This document shows positions 40,277-60,548 of a stretch of DNA of 64,000 nucleotides, piece after piece. The stretch covers positions 1-64,000 of the forward strand of contig CALGYB010000040.1 in the NCBI GenBank assembly GCA_937935075.1, read 5' to 3'. The position numbers were made by a program, and so were the translations under genes. The number at the start of each line of letters is the position of its first letter. Position 1 is the stretch's first letter. The DNA is from an uncultured Roseiflexus sp. Its GTDB lineage: Bacteria; Chloroflexota; Chloroflexia; Chloroflexales; Roseiflexaceae. Below the pieces are notes generated by a model, which saw nothing but the letters and a program-made list of their open reading frames with translations, had not been told where the DNA came from and searched no databases.

Positions 40277-40366
40277 AAATCCTTTGTTGATCTGAGATCT
40301 GTTTGGCGCATCGATTCGTAACATAATGCACATGGAAGAGATAATGTGCAGTTCCGGAGCACCCCG

Positions 40367-41401
40367 ATGAATCAGGACCGAACTTCTCGCCTCCGCACAC
40401 AGGCGCCCGATCAGGATGCCGATCCTGAAAGTGACATCTTCTGGCAGACCGACATCGTCGATGTTGGTGTAAAGCGAGCATCGTCCGGCGAAACACTCGA
40501 CGATTCAACACAGATGTACCTGCGTGAAATCGGGCAGGTCAGTCTGTTGAGCGCGGCAGAAGAGGTTGCGCTGGCAAACGATATCACCGTCGGTCGTGAG
40601 GCGCAGGAGCGGTTGAAGACGCAGCGTTTCGATTCGGTTGGCGAGCGTCTGCTGCTCGAACGGCGCGTCTTGCAAGCAGAGGAGGCGCGCCGCCGCCTGA
40701 TCCAGGCGAACCTGCGCCTGGTCGTCAGCATTGCCAAGAAGTATATTGGCGGACCGCTTTCGTTTATGGATCTGGTTCAAGAGGGGAATATCGGTCTGAT
40801 GCGCGCTGTCGAGAAGTTCGATGCCAGCAAAGGCAACCGTTTCTCGACCTATGCGACGTGGTGGATTCGCCAGGCGATCACACGCGCCATCGCCGAACAG
40901 AGCCGTCTGATCCGGCTGCCGGTACACCTGAGCGACATCATTGCTCAGGTGCGGCGCGTTGCGCGGCGTCTCGAGCAATCGCTGGAGCGCGAGCCGACGA
41001 TTGCGGAGATTGCTGAAGCGGTTGGCATGCCGGAGCGCAAGGTGAAGGCGCTGCTGCAAGCGTCTGCCCAACCGATTTCGCTGGAACAGCCGATTACGAA
41101 TGACGGTGAGGGTCAGATCAGCGAACTCCTGGCAGACGACGGCGCCGACGCTCCGATGGAGATTGCCACGCAGCGCATGCTGCAGCATGATCTGGAACAG
41201 GCGTTGATGGAACTGCCTGACCGCGAACGGGCAGTGTTGCAGTTGCGGTATGGTCTGACCGATGGCCGCCGCCGGACGCTCGAGGAGATCGGTTCGACAT
41301 TTGGCATCACTCGCGAGCGCACCCGGCAGATCGAAGCCGACGCGCTGCGTCTGCTGCGTCGTCCCGGCGTCGGCGCGCGGTTGCAGGGGTATCTGGAGTA
41401 G
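40367..41401 (+). CDS. RNA polymerase sigma factor, RpoD/SigA-type
   Basis: DSTQMYLREIGQVSLLSAAEEVALA; FMDLVQEGNIGLMRAVEKFDASKGNRFSTYATWWIRQAITRAI; EEIGSTFGITRERTRQIEADALRLLR. Confidence 0.95.
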   Translation: MNQDRTSRLRTQAPDQDADPESDIFWQTDIVDVGVKRASSGETLDDSTQMYLREIGQVSLLSAAEEVALANDITVGREAQERLKTQRFDSVGERLLLERRVLQAEEARRRLIQANLRLVVSIAKKYIGGPLSFMDLVQEGNIGLMRAVEKFDASKGNRFSTYATWWIRQAITRAIAEQSRLIRLPVHLSDIIAQVRRVARRLEQSLEREPTIAEIAEAVGMPERKVKALLQASAQPISLEQPITNDGEGQISELLADDGADAPMEIATQRMLQHDLEQALMELPDRERAVLQLRYGLTDGRRRTLEEIGSTFGITRERTRQIEADALRLLRRPGVGARLQGYLE

Positions 41402-41407
41402 TCAATC

Positions 41408-41905
41408 TCAGGCGGTATTGTCTTCGATGTCAAACGGGACTTTTTCGTAGACCTCTGCAAGATGCAACCGGCACTCAATCGTCGGCAACTCCAGTACGCC
41501 ATCGTCGCCATCCATCGAAGTCAACACCCGGAGATTTTCGGATTGTCGCCGATAGTGATCGATATGTTGTGCATCCGAAGCCGCCAGGATGTACTCCTGG
41601 ACGGTTTCGATACTCCGATAGTATTGGAACTTTTTGCCTCGATCATATTGCTCCGTGCTCTCTGATAGCACTTCGATAATGACCGCAGGATTGAGCAAGA
41701 CTCGTCGAGTTGCGTCTTCAAACTGCGACTCGCCACAAACTACTGCAACATCGGGGTACATATATTTTCGCGGTTGATCCGCTCGGATGTTCATATCGCT
41801 GGTATAGATCACACATGGTCGTTTGCGCAACTGGGTGTGGAGCAGCGCGTTGAGGTTGCTGCAAATGATCGAATGCGCCTGATTGCCTCGCAGTTCGACT
41901 ATGCT
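41408..41905 (-). pseudogene. Uma2-family (DUF820) protein, apparently N-terminally truncated
   Basis: SIVELRGNQAHSIICSNLNALLHTQ...YPDVAVVCGESQFEDATRRVLLNPAVIIEVLSESTEQYDRGKKFQYYRSIETVQEYILA; upstream codons not Uma2-like. Confidence 0.6.
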
Positions 41906-42165
41906 CACCGCCTGCGGTTCGACGGCGCGCACCGCACGTGCGAGCCTTGTTGGGGCTGATGACGCCGAGGCGCAGTCATGCGTGTCCACGAGACCGCTAA
42001 CGCGCAGTGTGGATTGTGATGCCTTGCGAACCGGCGCTCGAACATTTTGTCTGACTGACCGCAAGTTAGTATAGGATGGTAGGGTTGTGCTGACATAGGA
42101 GTCTCCACATCCAGACATCAGTACATTTGTGATAATTCCGGTCTGTGAGAATGAAGCAGCACGCC

Positions 42166-42218
42166 CCCCTGGTAGGCGTATCGGCGGCACGCCCCTACTA
42201 TCGGGCGCCTACCAGGGG
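42166..42218. repeat. Inverted repeat (13-bp arms, nested second stem)
   Basis: CCCCTGGTAGGCG (42166-42178) and CGCCTACCAGGGG (42206-42218); more GGGGCG-type arms to ~42325. Confidence 0.7.
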
Positions 42219-42407
42219 CGCCCCGCCGATGACGATCCCGCAGTCGGGTATTCAGAGGGGGACGCCCCTGCCAGCGATCTCGACGCGGGAATGAGGGCGA
42301 TCCGCCGGGTCGCCCCTACGTTTGTGCGTGCAATGTGCAATGTGCACCGTGCAACCTTGCCACCTTCAACCCGCAACCCCTTCGCCCCTTGCCTCTCGCC
42401 TCTCCCC

Positions 42408-42902
42408 TTACTCCACCTCCGCCACCACAACGCCAAGGGTGACGCTCTGTCCGGGTGCGACGTGGATCTGCGCGACGCGACCGGAGCGCGGTGCACGGAT
42501 TTCGTTCTCCATCTTCATTGCTTCCAGCACCAGCAGCGGCTGCCCGAGTTCGACCGCTTCGCCGGGGCTGACGAGCACGCGCGTGATCAGCCCCGGAATT
42601 GGCGCCTTGATCCGGCCGTCGCCGCTCGCCGGTCGTGCAACCGTGGCTTCCAGGTCGCGCACCTCGATCTGGTGCAGACCGAAGCGCGAGCGCATCCAGC
42701 GCAGGTTTGGATCGACCACCAGTTCATACGGTCGCCCGTCGACGATGAGCCAGTCGAGGAGTTCGGGGCTGCCCATGTCCGGCGCCAGCACATTGACCGT
42801 TTGCCCGTCGACCCGTACTGTGATCGCGCTGGTCATCCGGCGCAGCGGCGGAGCTTCGACCACAAAGGTGCGTCCATCGATGGTAATGCTCAGTTTGCTC
42901 AT
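42408..42902 (-). CDS. Biotin carboxyl carrier protein of acyl-CoA carboxylase
   Basis: APIPGLITRVLVSPGEAVELGQPLLVLEAMKMENEIRAPRSGRV. Confidence 0.93.
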   Translation of the reverse strand: MSKLSITIDGRTFVVEAPPLRRMTSAITVRVDGQTVNVLAPDMGSPELLDWLIVDGRPYELVVDPNLRWMRSRFGLHQIEVRDLEATVARPASGDGRIKAPIPGLITRVLVSPGEAVELGQPLLVLEAMKMENEIRAPRSGRVAQIHVAPGQSVTLGVVVAEVE

Positions 42903-42913
42903 CGCTCTTCCCT

Positions 42914-44395
42914 CTACTGTGGCAGTTTGCGCGAGTCGCGGTGCCATCCGGAACCGGCGCGGTCCGGCAGGACGCCGCTCGAGTCGATGCCGCGCCGGAT
43001 ATATGCCAGCGCCGCTGCAATCGCCAGATTGCGGAGGTGTTCGGGAGGAACCTCTACGCCTGGCAGTGGTCGTTGGGCGAACTCCGAGTCATACGTGCCG
43101 GCAGCGAATTCGGGATCGTTCAGAATGCGCTGGATCAGTGACAGGTTCGTCTGTACGCCGCTGATCGCAAAATCGGCGACGGCGCGGCGCAAACGACCCA
43201 GCGCGCCGGCGCGCGTGTCGTCCCAGGCGACGACCTTCGCCAGCAGCGGGTCGTAGCGCACCGGAACGTCGCAGCCGCTATAGGCATAAGTATCGACGCG
43301 CAGCCCTGGTCCGCCCGGAAAACGGAAACGGCGCAGGCGCCCCGGGCTTGGCAGATAATGGTTCCAGGGGTCCTCGGCATTCACGCGCACCTGAATAGCG
43401 CATCCGCGCAGCGTGACGTCGTCCTGTGAAAAACCGAGCGGCTCACCGGCGGCGACCTGTATCTGGGTGCGCACCAGATCAATGCCGGTGCGCATTTCGG
43501 TGATCGGATGCTCGACCTGAATGCGCGCCTTGACTTCGGTGAAAAAGAAGCGCCCCTGAGCGTCGAGCACGAATTCGACGGTGCAGGCGCCGGCGCATCC
43601 CAGCAGGCGCCCGATCGCCAGCGCCTGCCGCCAGAGTTCTTTCCGTTGCGCATCGGTCAGGTAGGGCGCCGGCGACTCTTCGACCATCTTGCGGTGATTA
43701 TGCTGGATCGTCCCATCACGCTCTCCCAAGTGGACGAGATTGCCGTGTCGGTCGCCGACGATCTGCACTTCCAGGTAGCGCGCAGGAAGGAAGGCTTCTT
43801 CCAGATAGAGACGATCATCGCCAAACGCAGTCAGCGCCGCCGAGTGCGCATGCTGCGCCATACTCTCCAATTGCGTCGGTTCGCGCACCAGATGCATGCC
43901 CTGGCTGCGCCCGCCGCTGTACGACTTGAGCATCAGCGGGTAACCGTGTCGCTCCGCTGCATCACGCAACGCATCCCATTCCGATGCATGATAGGCGCGT
44001 GACGAGTGGCGCGGGACGGCGATGCCGACAGCGCGCACGGCTTCGAGGGTTGCGATTTTGTCGCAAACCTTTTCCAGCGCCGTACTCGACGGACCAATAA
44101 AGACGATGCCGGCCTCCTCGCATGCACGTGCAAACTCAGCGTGCTCGGCAAGGAAGCCGTAGCCGGGATGGATCGCATCGGCGCCGCAATCGCGCGCAAT
44201 CTGAACAAGCGCCGCTGCATCGTGGTAGAGCGCGCCTGAACTCAGTCGCACGCTCTCATCTGCCAGACGCACATGGAGCGAACTGAGGTCAGAGTCGTCG
44301 TAGAGCGCCACCGTTCGGATGCCCATGTCGCGGCAGGTGCGGATGATGCGAACCGCAATCTCACCCCGGTTGGCTACAAGAATTGTGCGAAACAT
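42914..44395 (-). CDS. Acyl-CoA carboxylase, biotin carboxylase subunit
   Basis: MFRTILVANRGEIAVRIIRTCRDMGI; EVKARIQVEHPITEMRTGIDLVRTQI. Confidence 0.96.
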   Translation of the reverse strand: MFRTILVANRGEIAVRIIRTCRDMGIRTVALYDDSDLSSLHVRLADESVRLSSGALYHDAAALVQIARDCGADAIHPGYGFLAEHAEFARACEEAGIVFIGPSSTALEKVCDKIATLEAVRAVGIAVPRHSSRAYHASEWDALRDAAERHGYPLMLKSYSGGRSQGMHLVREPTQLESMAQHAHSAALTAFGDDRLYLEEAFLPARYLEVQIVGDRHGNLVHLGERDGTIQHNHRKMVEESPAPYLTDAQRKELWRQALAIGRLLGCAGACTVEFVLDAQGRFFFTEVKARIQVEHPITEMRTGIDLVRTQIQVAAGEPLGFSQDDVTLRGCAIQVRVNAEDPWNHYLPSPGRLRRFRFPGGPGLRVDTYAYSGCDVPVRYDPLLAKVVAWDDTRAGALGRLRRAVADFAISGVQTNLSLIQRILNDPEFAAGTYDSEFAQRPLPGVEVPPEHLRNLAIAAALAYIRRGIDSSGVLPDRAGSGWHRDSRKLPQ

Positions 44396-44405
44396 GGGAC
44401 TCCTC

Positions 44406-45946
<1,541 letters not shown>

Positions 45947-45950
<4 letters not shown>

Positions 45951-46702
45951 GGGGAAACTCCATCTCCAATCCGTCGTGCTTCTACCATGGAACCCGCTGC
46001 ATTGATCGAGGGTCCAACTGCGAGGGTCAGGACAAATTCGCCCATTTGCCGCCACCATCCATGATGAACGGCTGCATTCAGTTCGGGGTGGCATCGGACA
46101 ATCAGCGGCGCCCATCCGTCGGCAGTCGGTTCGCCCGGCAGGCAGACAATCTGGCGCGTATCGACCGTCAGTCCGCGGCGTAGCGCCTTGAGCGCAGCTT
46201 CCTTTGCGCTCCAGATGACAGTCGTCAACAACGGTTGCGCCGATGGCGGCGCGTGATGCAACCGTGCGATTTCCGCATCGGTAAAGAAATCGGTCACAAA
46301 TCCGGGAGTGCGCGGTTCGACATGTTCGATATCGGCGCCTGGCGCATATCCCGGCGCAGCGATCAACGCGCAGAAGGCATGGTCGCGGCTGTGGCTGATC
46401 GAGATAGTCAATCGATCCACAAGGGATGCGTAGCCATTCTGACTCTGGAGGCGCGGCGCGCCATCCGGGTCAGCAAGGATGGCGATGTCGCTCAGTGCGG
46501 GACGTCGTCCGATAACCTGTTCGAGGTAGAATGCCGCCAGATGCTTTGCCGTCCAGCGTCCGAGCAGCCAGTCGCGGCGGCGCTTTTCACGGGTCAGTGT
46601 CCGAAAACGCGCTTCCTCGGCGCTGCTCAACAACCCTTCAGGGGGTTCAGCGCAGGCAAGTGCAGGGTGATCGGCAAGCGTCTGGATCAGCCAGTACAGC
46701 AT
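45947..46702 (-). CDS. Sfp-type 4'-phosphopantetheinyl transferase
   Basis: ISISHSRDHAFCAL; GADIEHVEPR; VIWSAKEAALKALRRGL; stop overlaps carboxyltransferase start (ATGA). Confidence 0.92.
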
Positions 46703-46774
46703 AGTAAGGATAACCCGAACGGCGAGGCGTCAGGCACGGCGGAGAAAACGCCCGACGCCTCGCACAGGATAAGA

Positions 46775-56137
<9,363 letters not shown>

Positions 56138-56151
56138 CGTTATCTCCCCTT

Positions 56152-57789
56152 TCAGGCTGCCGGGAATGCCTCGGCCAGTTTCGCCGCAACAAAGTCCATA
56201 TCTGCGATCTGCCCGGCCTGTGCAGCAAAGATAGCGGGCAGATTGAGCGTATTTGCCAGGTTCGGATCGGTCTGACCGGCGCCGATGAGCCAGGCGAGAC
56301 CATCGCTAGCGACCTTGTAGGCGGCCATGCGCGCGAAAATCCGCGCCAGCGCCTGTTCGGTCGGAAGATCGAGACCAGAAGCGACGGTTGGCTTGCTGGT
56401 GACCCGTTCACTAAAGATAGCCGCCGTTTCCGCCCAGGCGATCAATTCGCCGAGGCGGAACAGAATATGCTGATTGCGGGTCAGGCGGTCGATACGGGCG
56501 CGCTCAAGAATATTCGCCAGCGCATGCATTGCCAGCGCAGCGACATTCGCGCCGTTGTTCGGTTCGCGCTGATGCACCTGCTCGACGCGCGCCGCCCAAT
56601 CGCGGTAGTAGGCGCCCTTGGTCTTCAGGTGGAATTGCCAGCGGTCGCGGGCGATCGTCCACTCCATAATCTCGGACGTGCCCTCATAAATGCAGGTGAT
56701 GCGCACATCGCGCTTGATCTTCTCGACCATGTACTCTTTGGTGTAGCCATAACCGCCGTGGACCTGAATAGCATCTTCGGCAGCCTTATTGCCGGCTTCA
56801 GTCGCCATATACTTCGCCACGGCGCCTTCGGTCTGCTGCTGATCGTTGCCGCCATCGATCGTCTCGGCAACCCACTCGATATAGTGGCGCGCCGCTTCGA
56901 GGCGGGCGACATTGGGTACGATCAGTTTATGGGTCAGCCCCTGCTGCTGGCTGAGCGGCTTTCCGCCCTGAATGCGTGTTTGCGCATAGCGAATAGCGCG
57001 GCGCATCGCTTCCCATCCGGCGCCAAGACCAAACGACCCAACCATCAGGCGGGTATAGCCAAAGACCGCCGCCGCCTGCGCCAGTCCTTTGCCTTCCTCA
57101 CCGCCCACCAGCCGGTCAGCAGGAACGAAGACCTCATCGAGGAAGAGCGCAGCCGTATTCGAGGCGCGGATGCCGTGCTTATCCTCCGGTTTGCCTTTGG
57201 TGAAACCGGGTGCATCGTGCTCAACGATGAACCAGGAGATGCCGCCGGGCGCATTCGCCAGGATCGTATAGATCTTGGCAACGCCGCCATTCGAGATCCA
57301 CTGTTTGCGCCCGCTGATCTTGTACCCGATCACCTTGCCATCTTCGACCACCGGCACGGCTTTGGTCGTCAGCGTCGCAAGGTCGGAGCCAGCCTGCGGC
57401 TCGGTGGCGCCATACGCCACGAGCAGCCCTTCCTCGGCGATGCGTCCCATCCAGTATTTCTTCTGCTCTTCGGTGCCGCCGACGGTAATCGGATCGGTGC
57501 CGAGGAATGTTGCCAGGACGCCGGTTGCAATGCCGAGATCAATGGCAGCCATCGCTTCCGACACGCGGTAAATATCGTATGCCCCGCCGCCCAAACCGCC
57601 GTACTCTTCGGGGATGAACAGCAGGTGAATGCCCAGTTTGTTGGGGTCGTACAGGTCTTTCAGCACTTCAGCCGGGAATTCGTCATTGTGGTCGAGATGG
57701 CGGAGATATTCGGGCGTCAGTTTCCGGTCGGCGTATTCGCGCAACGTCGACAGAACCATATCGAGCGTTTCGACATCCAGAGTGGTCAT
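56152..57789 (-). CDS. Acyl-CoA dehydrogenase
   Basis: [64 protein letters not shown]; ends 14 bp before megasynthase start. Confidence 0.95.
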   Translation of the reverse strand: MTTLDVETLDMVLSTLREYADRKLTPEYLRHLDHNDEFPAEVLKDLYDPNKLGIHLLFIPEEYGGLGGGAYDIYRVSEAMAAIDLGIATGVLATFLGTDPITVGGTEEQKKYWMGRIAEEGLLVAYGATEPQAGSDLATLTTKAVPVVEDGKVIGYKISGRKQWISNGGVAKIYTILANAPGGISWFIVEHDAPGFTKGKPEDKHGIRASNTAALFLDEVFVPADRLVGGEEGKGLAQAAAVFGYTRLMVGSFGLGAGWEAMRRAIRYAQTRIQGGKPLSQQQGLTHKLIVPNVARLEAARHYIEWVAETIDGGNDQQQTEGAVAKYMATEAGNKAAEDAIQVHGGYGYTKEYMVEKIKRDVRITCIYEGTSEIMEWTIARDRWQFHLKTKGAYYRDWAARVEQVHQREPNNGANVAALAMHALANILERARIDRLTRNQHILFRLGELIAWAETAAIFSERVTSKPTVASGLDLPTEQALARIFARMAAYKVASDGLAWLIGAGQTDPNLANTLNLPAIFAAQAGQIADMDFVAAKLAEAFPAA

Positions 57790-57889
57790 TGCAGGCTCCT
57801 CCTCACAACGTACCGCGTGGTACACACATACTTGTACCCGACTTCACGGAAATCCTTGCAGATTGTACCGATGCGCACTGCGGCATGCA

Positions 57890-57920
57890 GGAAAGAACTA
57901 TCTATCGTATGGAAAGAACT
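57890..57920. promoter_or_regulatory. Direct repeat GGAAAGAACT x2 in divergent intergenic region (candidate operator)
   Basis: GGAAAGAACT at 57890-57899 and 57911-57920, 21-bp period, between lipid-synthase operon and divergent gene. Confidence 0.4.
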
Positions 57921-57958
57921 CTTCACCTGCTTGTAACTTTTGCGATACACTGCGTTGT

Positions 57959-58510
57959 ATGATAAGAATGAAGCATACCGCATTGTACTTCTCAGGTCTG
58001 GCGCTGGCGCTCCTTTCGGTTGTATGCCTTGTCATTGGCGCCGGGACAGGCGCCGGTGAACGGGAACGACGGAACCGACAGATCGAACGCCTTAATGCGC
58101 GCGCCTTATGGGAGCAACGTCCATTCCGCGACTACCGGCTGGTGGTGGAGGACGGCGACTGCACCTACGACGTCGTGGTGCGTCAGGGACAGATCACCGG
58201 CAGCTACCGCGACAGTTGCAATCTCCGCGCGCGCACGATCGAAACGTTGTTTCTTGTCGCCGAAGGCGACGGAACCATCACGCCGGTGTGCGGCGCGAGC
58301 GGGTGTGCGTGTGAAACGCATATCCACGTCCGCGCCGAGTATGATCCGACGTTGGGTTATCCGCGTTCACTCATCATCGAGGCGACGCTGCGACCAAACT
58401 GGCGCCACCAGGACTTCTGGCGCAGTATGCTGGCGGGCAAAGGTGTAGCCCTGTGTCATGGCGCAAACCGACGAACGATCAGCGTGTTGTATGTCGACGC
58501 GGCGCTGTGA
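57959..58510 (+). CDS. Secreted/membrane-anchored protein, DUF6174-like
   Basis: N-terminal signal/TM; WEQRPFRDYRLVVEDGDCTYDVVVRQGQITGSYRDSCNLRARTIETLF...YDPTLGYPRSLIIE. Confidence 0.7.
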   Translation: MIRMKHTALYFSGLALALLSVVCLVIGAGTGAGERERRNRQIERLNARALWEQRPFRDYRLVVEDGDCTYDVVVRQGQITGSYRDSCNLRARTIETLFLVAEGDGTITPVCGASGCACETHIHVRAEYDPTLGYPRSLIIEATLRPNWRHQDFWRSMLAGKGVALCHGANRRTISVLYVDAAL

Positions 58511-58730
58511 ATCTCCCAAAAAGCGTCAGGGTCGGATGTCTGCTCCTGGCGTTCTCTCTGCGATACCGGTCCTGGCATCGCTTATGGACGGCTCGGCGTT
58601 GCGTCGGGACCTGGAATGCGGAAAGGGTATGGCTTCTCATTCGTCGTCGTATACTATTCTTACATAAAGCGCCAAAGATTGCAACCTTCTCTTGTGGTCA
58701 AATGGCCGCTATCGTGGGCTGAAATTGATG

Positions 58731-58822
58731 GGAGGCGAGAGGGGAGAGGCGAGAGGCGAGAGGGGAGAGGCGAGAGGGGAGAGGGGAGAGGCGAGAGGCG
58801 AGAGGCGAGAGGCGAGAGGCGG
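58731..58822. repeat. 8-bp tandem repeat array 3 (GAGGCGAG/GAGGGGAG)
   Basis: Imperfect units, followed by CTAACTCCTAATTCCTGACTTCCTAACCCCTCACCC. Confidence 0.95.
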
Positions 58823-59050
58823 GAAGGTTGCAGGTGGGCAGGCGAGCAGGCGGGCAAGTGAGCAGGTGCATTCACGAGCGTGGCTCTAACTCCTAATTCC
58901 TGACTTCCTAACCCCTCACCCGATTTCATTCTTTTTACTCAATACGACGTCGGATAGCAGGGTTGGCGCATTTCCTTCGCAAACGCCGTATCTTTTCGGC
59001 GCATTTCTGCATTGTTATTAACCAGGAAAGGATCTGCGAGGAGAACGCCT

Positions 59051-59533
59051 ATGTCCCGCATTGTCTGCCTGTCGGATACGGTCTCGCTGGTGCGTCTGGC
59101 GCGCGAGGAAGTGACCGCTTGTGGTCATCTTCTGACCCCTCTCCCTGGTGCAAGGCTCAACGATGCGCTCCGTCGGGCAGTACGGCAGGCGGCGCCGGAT
59201 GTGGTGCTGTTTGAACTGACCAATGCGCTCGACAACCCGCATATCTACTTCTTCCTGCGCTCCGATCAGGCAACGCGCCATATTCCGGTGATCCTCCTCT
59301 CGTCCCGCCCCGATCTCGAACTCCTCGCTGCTGCGCTCGGCGCCGATGGCTACCTTTCGCTCCCGCTGGATCGAGCAGCGTTGCGTGACACGTTGAGTGC
59401 GTATCTGGACATCCGAGTCCCGGCTTGCGCGCCACGCATCGACGTTCCTCGTTCAACCGTGCAGCGGTACGCTTCGTTGATGCAGCGGCCGCCGTTGATG
59501 GCGCAAGTGGCGGCTGGCGTGTCGATGGTATAG
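59051..59533 (+). CDS. Degenerate response-regulator receiver-like protein
   Basis: RIVCLSDTVSLVRLAREEV...PDVVLFELTNALDNPHIYFFLRSDQATRHIPVILLSSRPDLELLAAALGADGYLSLPLDRAALRDTL; SD GAGGAGA. Confidence 0.75.
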   Translation: MSRIVCLSDTVSLVRLAREEVTACGHLLTPLPGARLNDALRRAVRQAAPDVVLFELTNALDNPHIYFFLRSDQATRHIPVILLSSRPDLELLAAALGADGYLSLPLDRAALRDTLSAYLDIRVPACAPRIDVPRSTVQRYASLMQRPPLMAQVAAGVSMV

Positions 59534-59723
59534 AACAGGGAACACGGTACTCATCGCAGCGCTCGGATTACATGCTCATTTACGCAGATGCGCCTTGCCA
59601 TCTCAATGATCGCAAGATGACCCGCAAGATTTTGCCCAACTGTCTGCACGGCTCGCAGAACCTCGCGGTACGGTAATACACATCCTCTACAGTAATCCCA
59701 TATTCCTCAGCGACCTGTGGTCG

Positions 59724-60000
59724 GAGATGACCGTCACCAACCGGCGGCGGGCGGGCGAGGCGGGTGCGGTCACGCCCGCAGTCGGCGTCCGCTGCGCGCG
59801 GGGGCGGGCGGAGATGACCGTCACCAAGCGGTGGCGGGCGGGTGAGGCGGGTGCGGTCACGCCCGCGGTCGGCGTCCGCTGGGCGCGGGGGCGGGCGGAG
59901 ATGACCGTCACCAAGCGGTGGCGGGCGGGCGAGGCGGGTGCGGTCACGCCCGCGGTCGGCGTCCGCTGGGCGCGGGGCGGGGCGCAGGTGACGGTCATCG
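59724..60000. repeat. 87-bp (29-codon) tandem repeat, 3 full copies plus partial fourth
   Basis: GAGATGACCGTCACC... unit starts 59724, 59811, 59898. Confidence 0.95.
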
Positions 60001-60013
60001 CTGGGGGGCGCAG

Positions 60014-60199
60014 TTACGTTGTCGTCCTTTCTTTCATCAAGGCAACCGCTTCCAGGGCGTCGTCCTTGTTTCTTTCAAGCAGGATGCGCTCGAAGACCTC
60101 GAACAGGCTGATGGGTTTTTCGATGACAGGCGCAAAGAAGTTCGCATTCCTGCCATCAGTAAAATATTCCAGCCAACCGGAAGAATCAACCACGTTCAT
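60014..60199 (-). pseudogene. Truncated VapC-like PIN-domain toxin
   Basis: MNVVDSSGWLEYFTDGRNANFFAPVIEKPISLFEVFERILLERNKDDALEAVALM then stop; C-terminal PIN half absent. Confidence 0.7.
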
Positions 60200-60404
60200 C
60201 CTCGATCTTCCTCTTCGCGCTCAGTGTCACTGCTCATGCCTCTGAGGAATCCGCGCGCGGTCTTGAGGTCCCGTACAGGCACGATTTCCAGACGGTTGCC
60301 GTACACGATGAAGCGCACCTTCTGTCCTGGTTTGACGTTCCATTCTCGCGGATGGCGCACGGGATGACCACCTGATACGTTGAGGAAATCGTTGCCGTGT
60401 CTAT
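60196..60404 (-). pseudogene. Frameshifted AbrB/VapB-like antitoxin
   Basis: IDTATISSTYQVVIPCAIRE then shift near 60340-60348 to VKPGQKVRFIVYGNRLEIVPVRDLKTARGFLRGMSSDTEREEDRG*; stop overlaps the vapC-like start. Confidence 0.7.
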
Positions 60405-60548
60405 AATCTTACTCCTGCTGATCGAACAAAGAAATGTAAGACTATTCCACCATGCTGCGGTTTCATATGAAGCACGATCCGCCCGTCTTCTCACCACAAC
60501 CTTCACTCTTCGCCTCGCCACAGGCGTCTGTGTCCTGTTCTAACGCCT

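Noticed and set aside
38960-40333. 457-aa minus-strand ORF
   Set aside because: Antisense to the DUF58 gene at 38993; composition not protein-like.
59560-59700. DUF433-like antitoxin fragment
   Set aside because: A minus-strand stretch (QVAEEYGITVEDV) is suggestive but too short and without a start codon to report.
59724-60000. CRISPR or integron-like array
   Set aside because: Units are directly adjacent with no unique spacers and no cas or integrase genes.
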